This document shows positions 63,986-64,000 of a DNA stretch of 64,000 bases, in pieces. A program made the position numbers and the translations under genes. Position 1 is the stretch's first letter, and each line of letters starts with the position of its first letter. The notes beneath the pieces are model-generated. The model was not told the origin of the DNA. It saw nothing but the letters and a program-made list of their open reading frames with translations, and made no database searches. Origin of the DNA: Halichoerus grypus (Eukaryota; Chordata; Mammalia; Carnivora; Phocidae); contig NC_135717.1 of the NCBI RefSeq assembly GCF_964656455.1, positions 10,631,033 through 10,695,032 on the forward strand, in the 5' to 3' direction.

Positions 63986-64000
63986 TGAAGGTCACAGGTG

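Noticed and set aside
1..64000. tRNA genes
   Set aside because: The B-box-like sequences found all belong to SINE heads derived from a tRNA. No free cloverleaf was seen.
1..64000. Bacterial-type features (operons, CRISPR arrays, ribosome binding sites)
   Set aside because: SINE, L1, MIR and MaLR content shows a mammalian genome, so these categories do not apply. The tandem array at 50565 has no spacer structure.

Overview
The window looks like intergenic or intronic nuclear DNA of a caniform carnivore. The main reason is 24 tRNA-derived carnivore SINEs (Can-SINE/SINEC): a B-box-bearing head reading gcctgggtggctcag, a CT-rich stretch and an A-rich AATAAATAAA tail, 8 on the + strand and 16 on the - strand. 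I see no copies of the canid-specific young SINE (head reading ctgggtggcgcagcggttta) and none with the felid-type head, so dog and cat are unlikely. Two young-looking copies (42781-42979 and 63282-63477) share the variants GACAGAG, ccgCGGAGCAGGG and TTAACGACTGAGACACC. From memory I associate these with arctoids, pinnipeds most of all; that is inference and no species was checked.

I could not support a single protein-coding gene or exon. The longest open frames are explained by repeats. A 380-codon frame at 50133-51275 runs through a TG-rich minisatellite that contains almost no stop codons on either strand. A 257-codon frame at 8499-9272 (- strand) crosses a MIR and a purine/pyrimidine run. 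Several shorter frames are antisense reads of SINEs or remnants of LINE-1 ORF2.

Layout: 1-2.9 kb is mostly unassigned GC-rich sequence with one SINE and a 22-G run. 2.9-6.8 kb holds a DNA-transposon remnant, L2, L1 and MaLR LTR pieces. 7.8-8.5 kb is a + strand L1 3' end split by a SINE. 9.9-15.1 kb is dominated by two - strand L1 fragments with ORF2 remnants and four SINEs. 16.3-19.1 kb has MLT1 LTRs, a SINE next to a TATC microsatellite, and a three-level nest (L1, then Tigger, then two SINEs). 20-26.4 kb mixes MaLR LTRs, an unassigned LTR-like block, SINEs and MER5A. 26.4-29.2 kb is mostly unique with MIR and CTCF-like motifs. 29.4-36.3 kb is L1, LTR and SINE. 36.3-40 kb is GC-rich and mostly unique, ending in a CpG-rich patch. 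40.3-44.4 kb has L1 fragments, SINEs, a compact CpG/GC-box/TATA cluster and a Tigger1 deletion derivative. 44.4-50.1 kb is GC-rich and mostly unique. 50.57-51.27 kb is the minisatellite. 51.7-52.0 kb is a TAAT-rich, repeat-free stretch that may be a conserved enhancer. 52-64 kb is LTRs, L2, MIR, SINEs and unique DNA.

There is no operon-like or pathway-like co-operation to describe. The material of interest is the order of insertions, the minisatellite and a few candidate regulatory elements. I found no convincing new biological system. Repeat family names are from memory of consensus sequences, without a database search.
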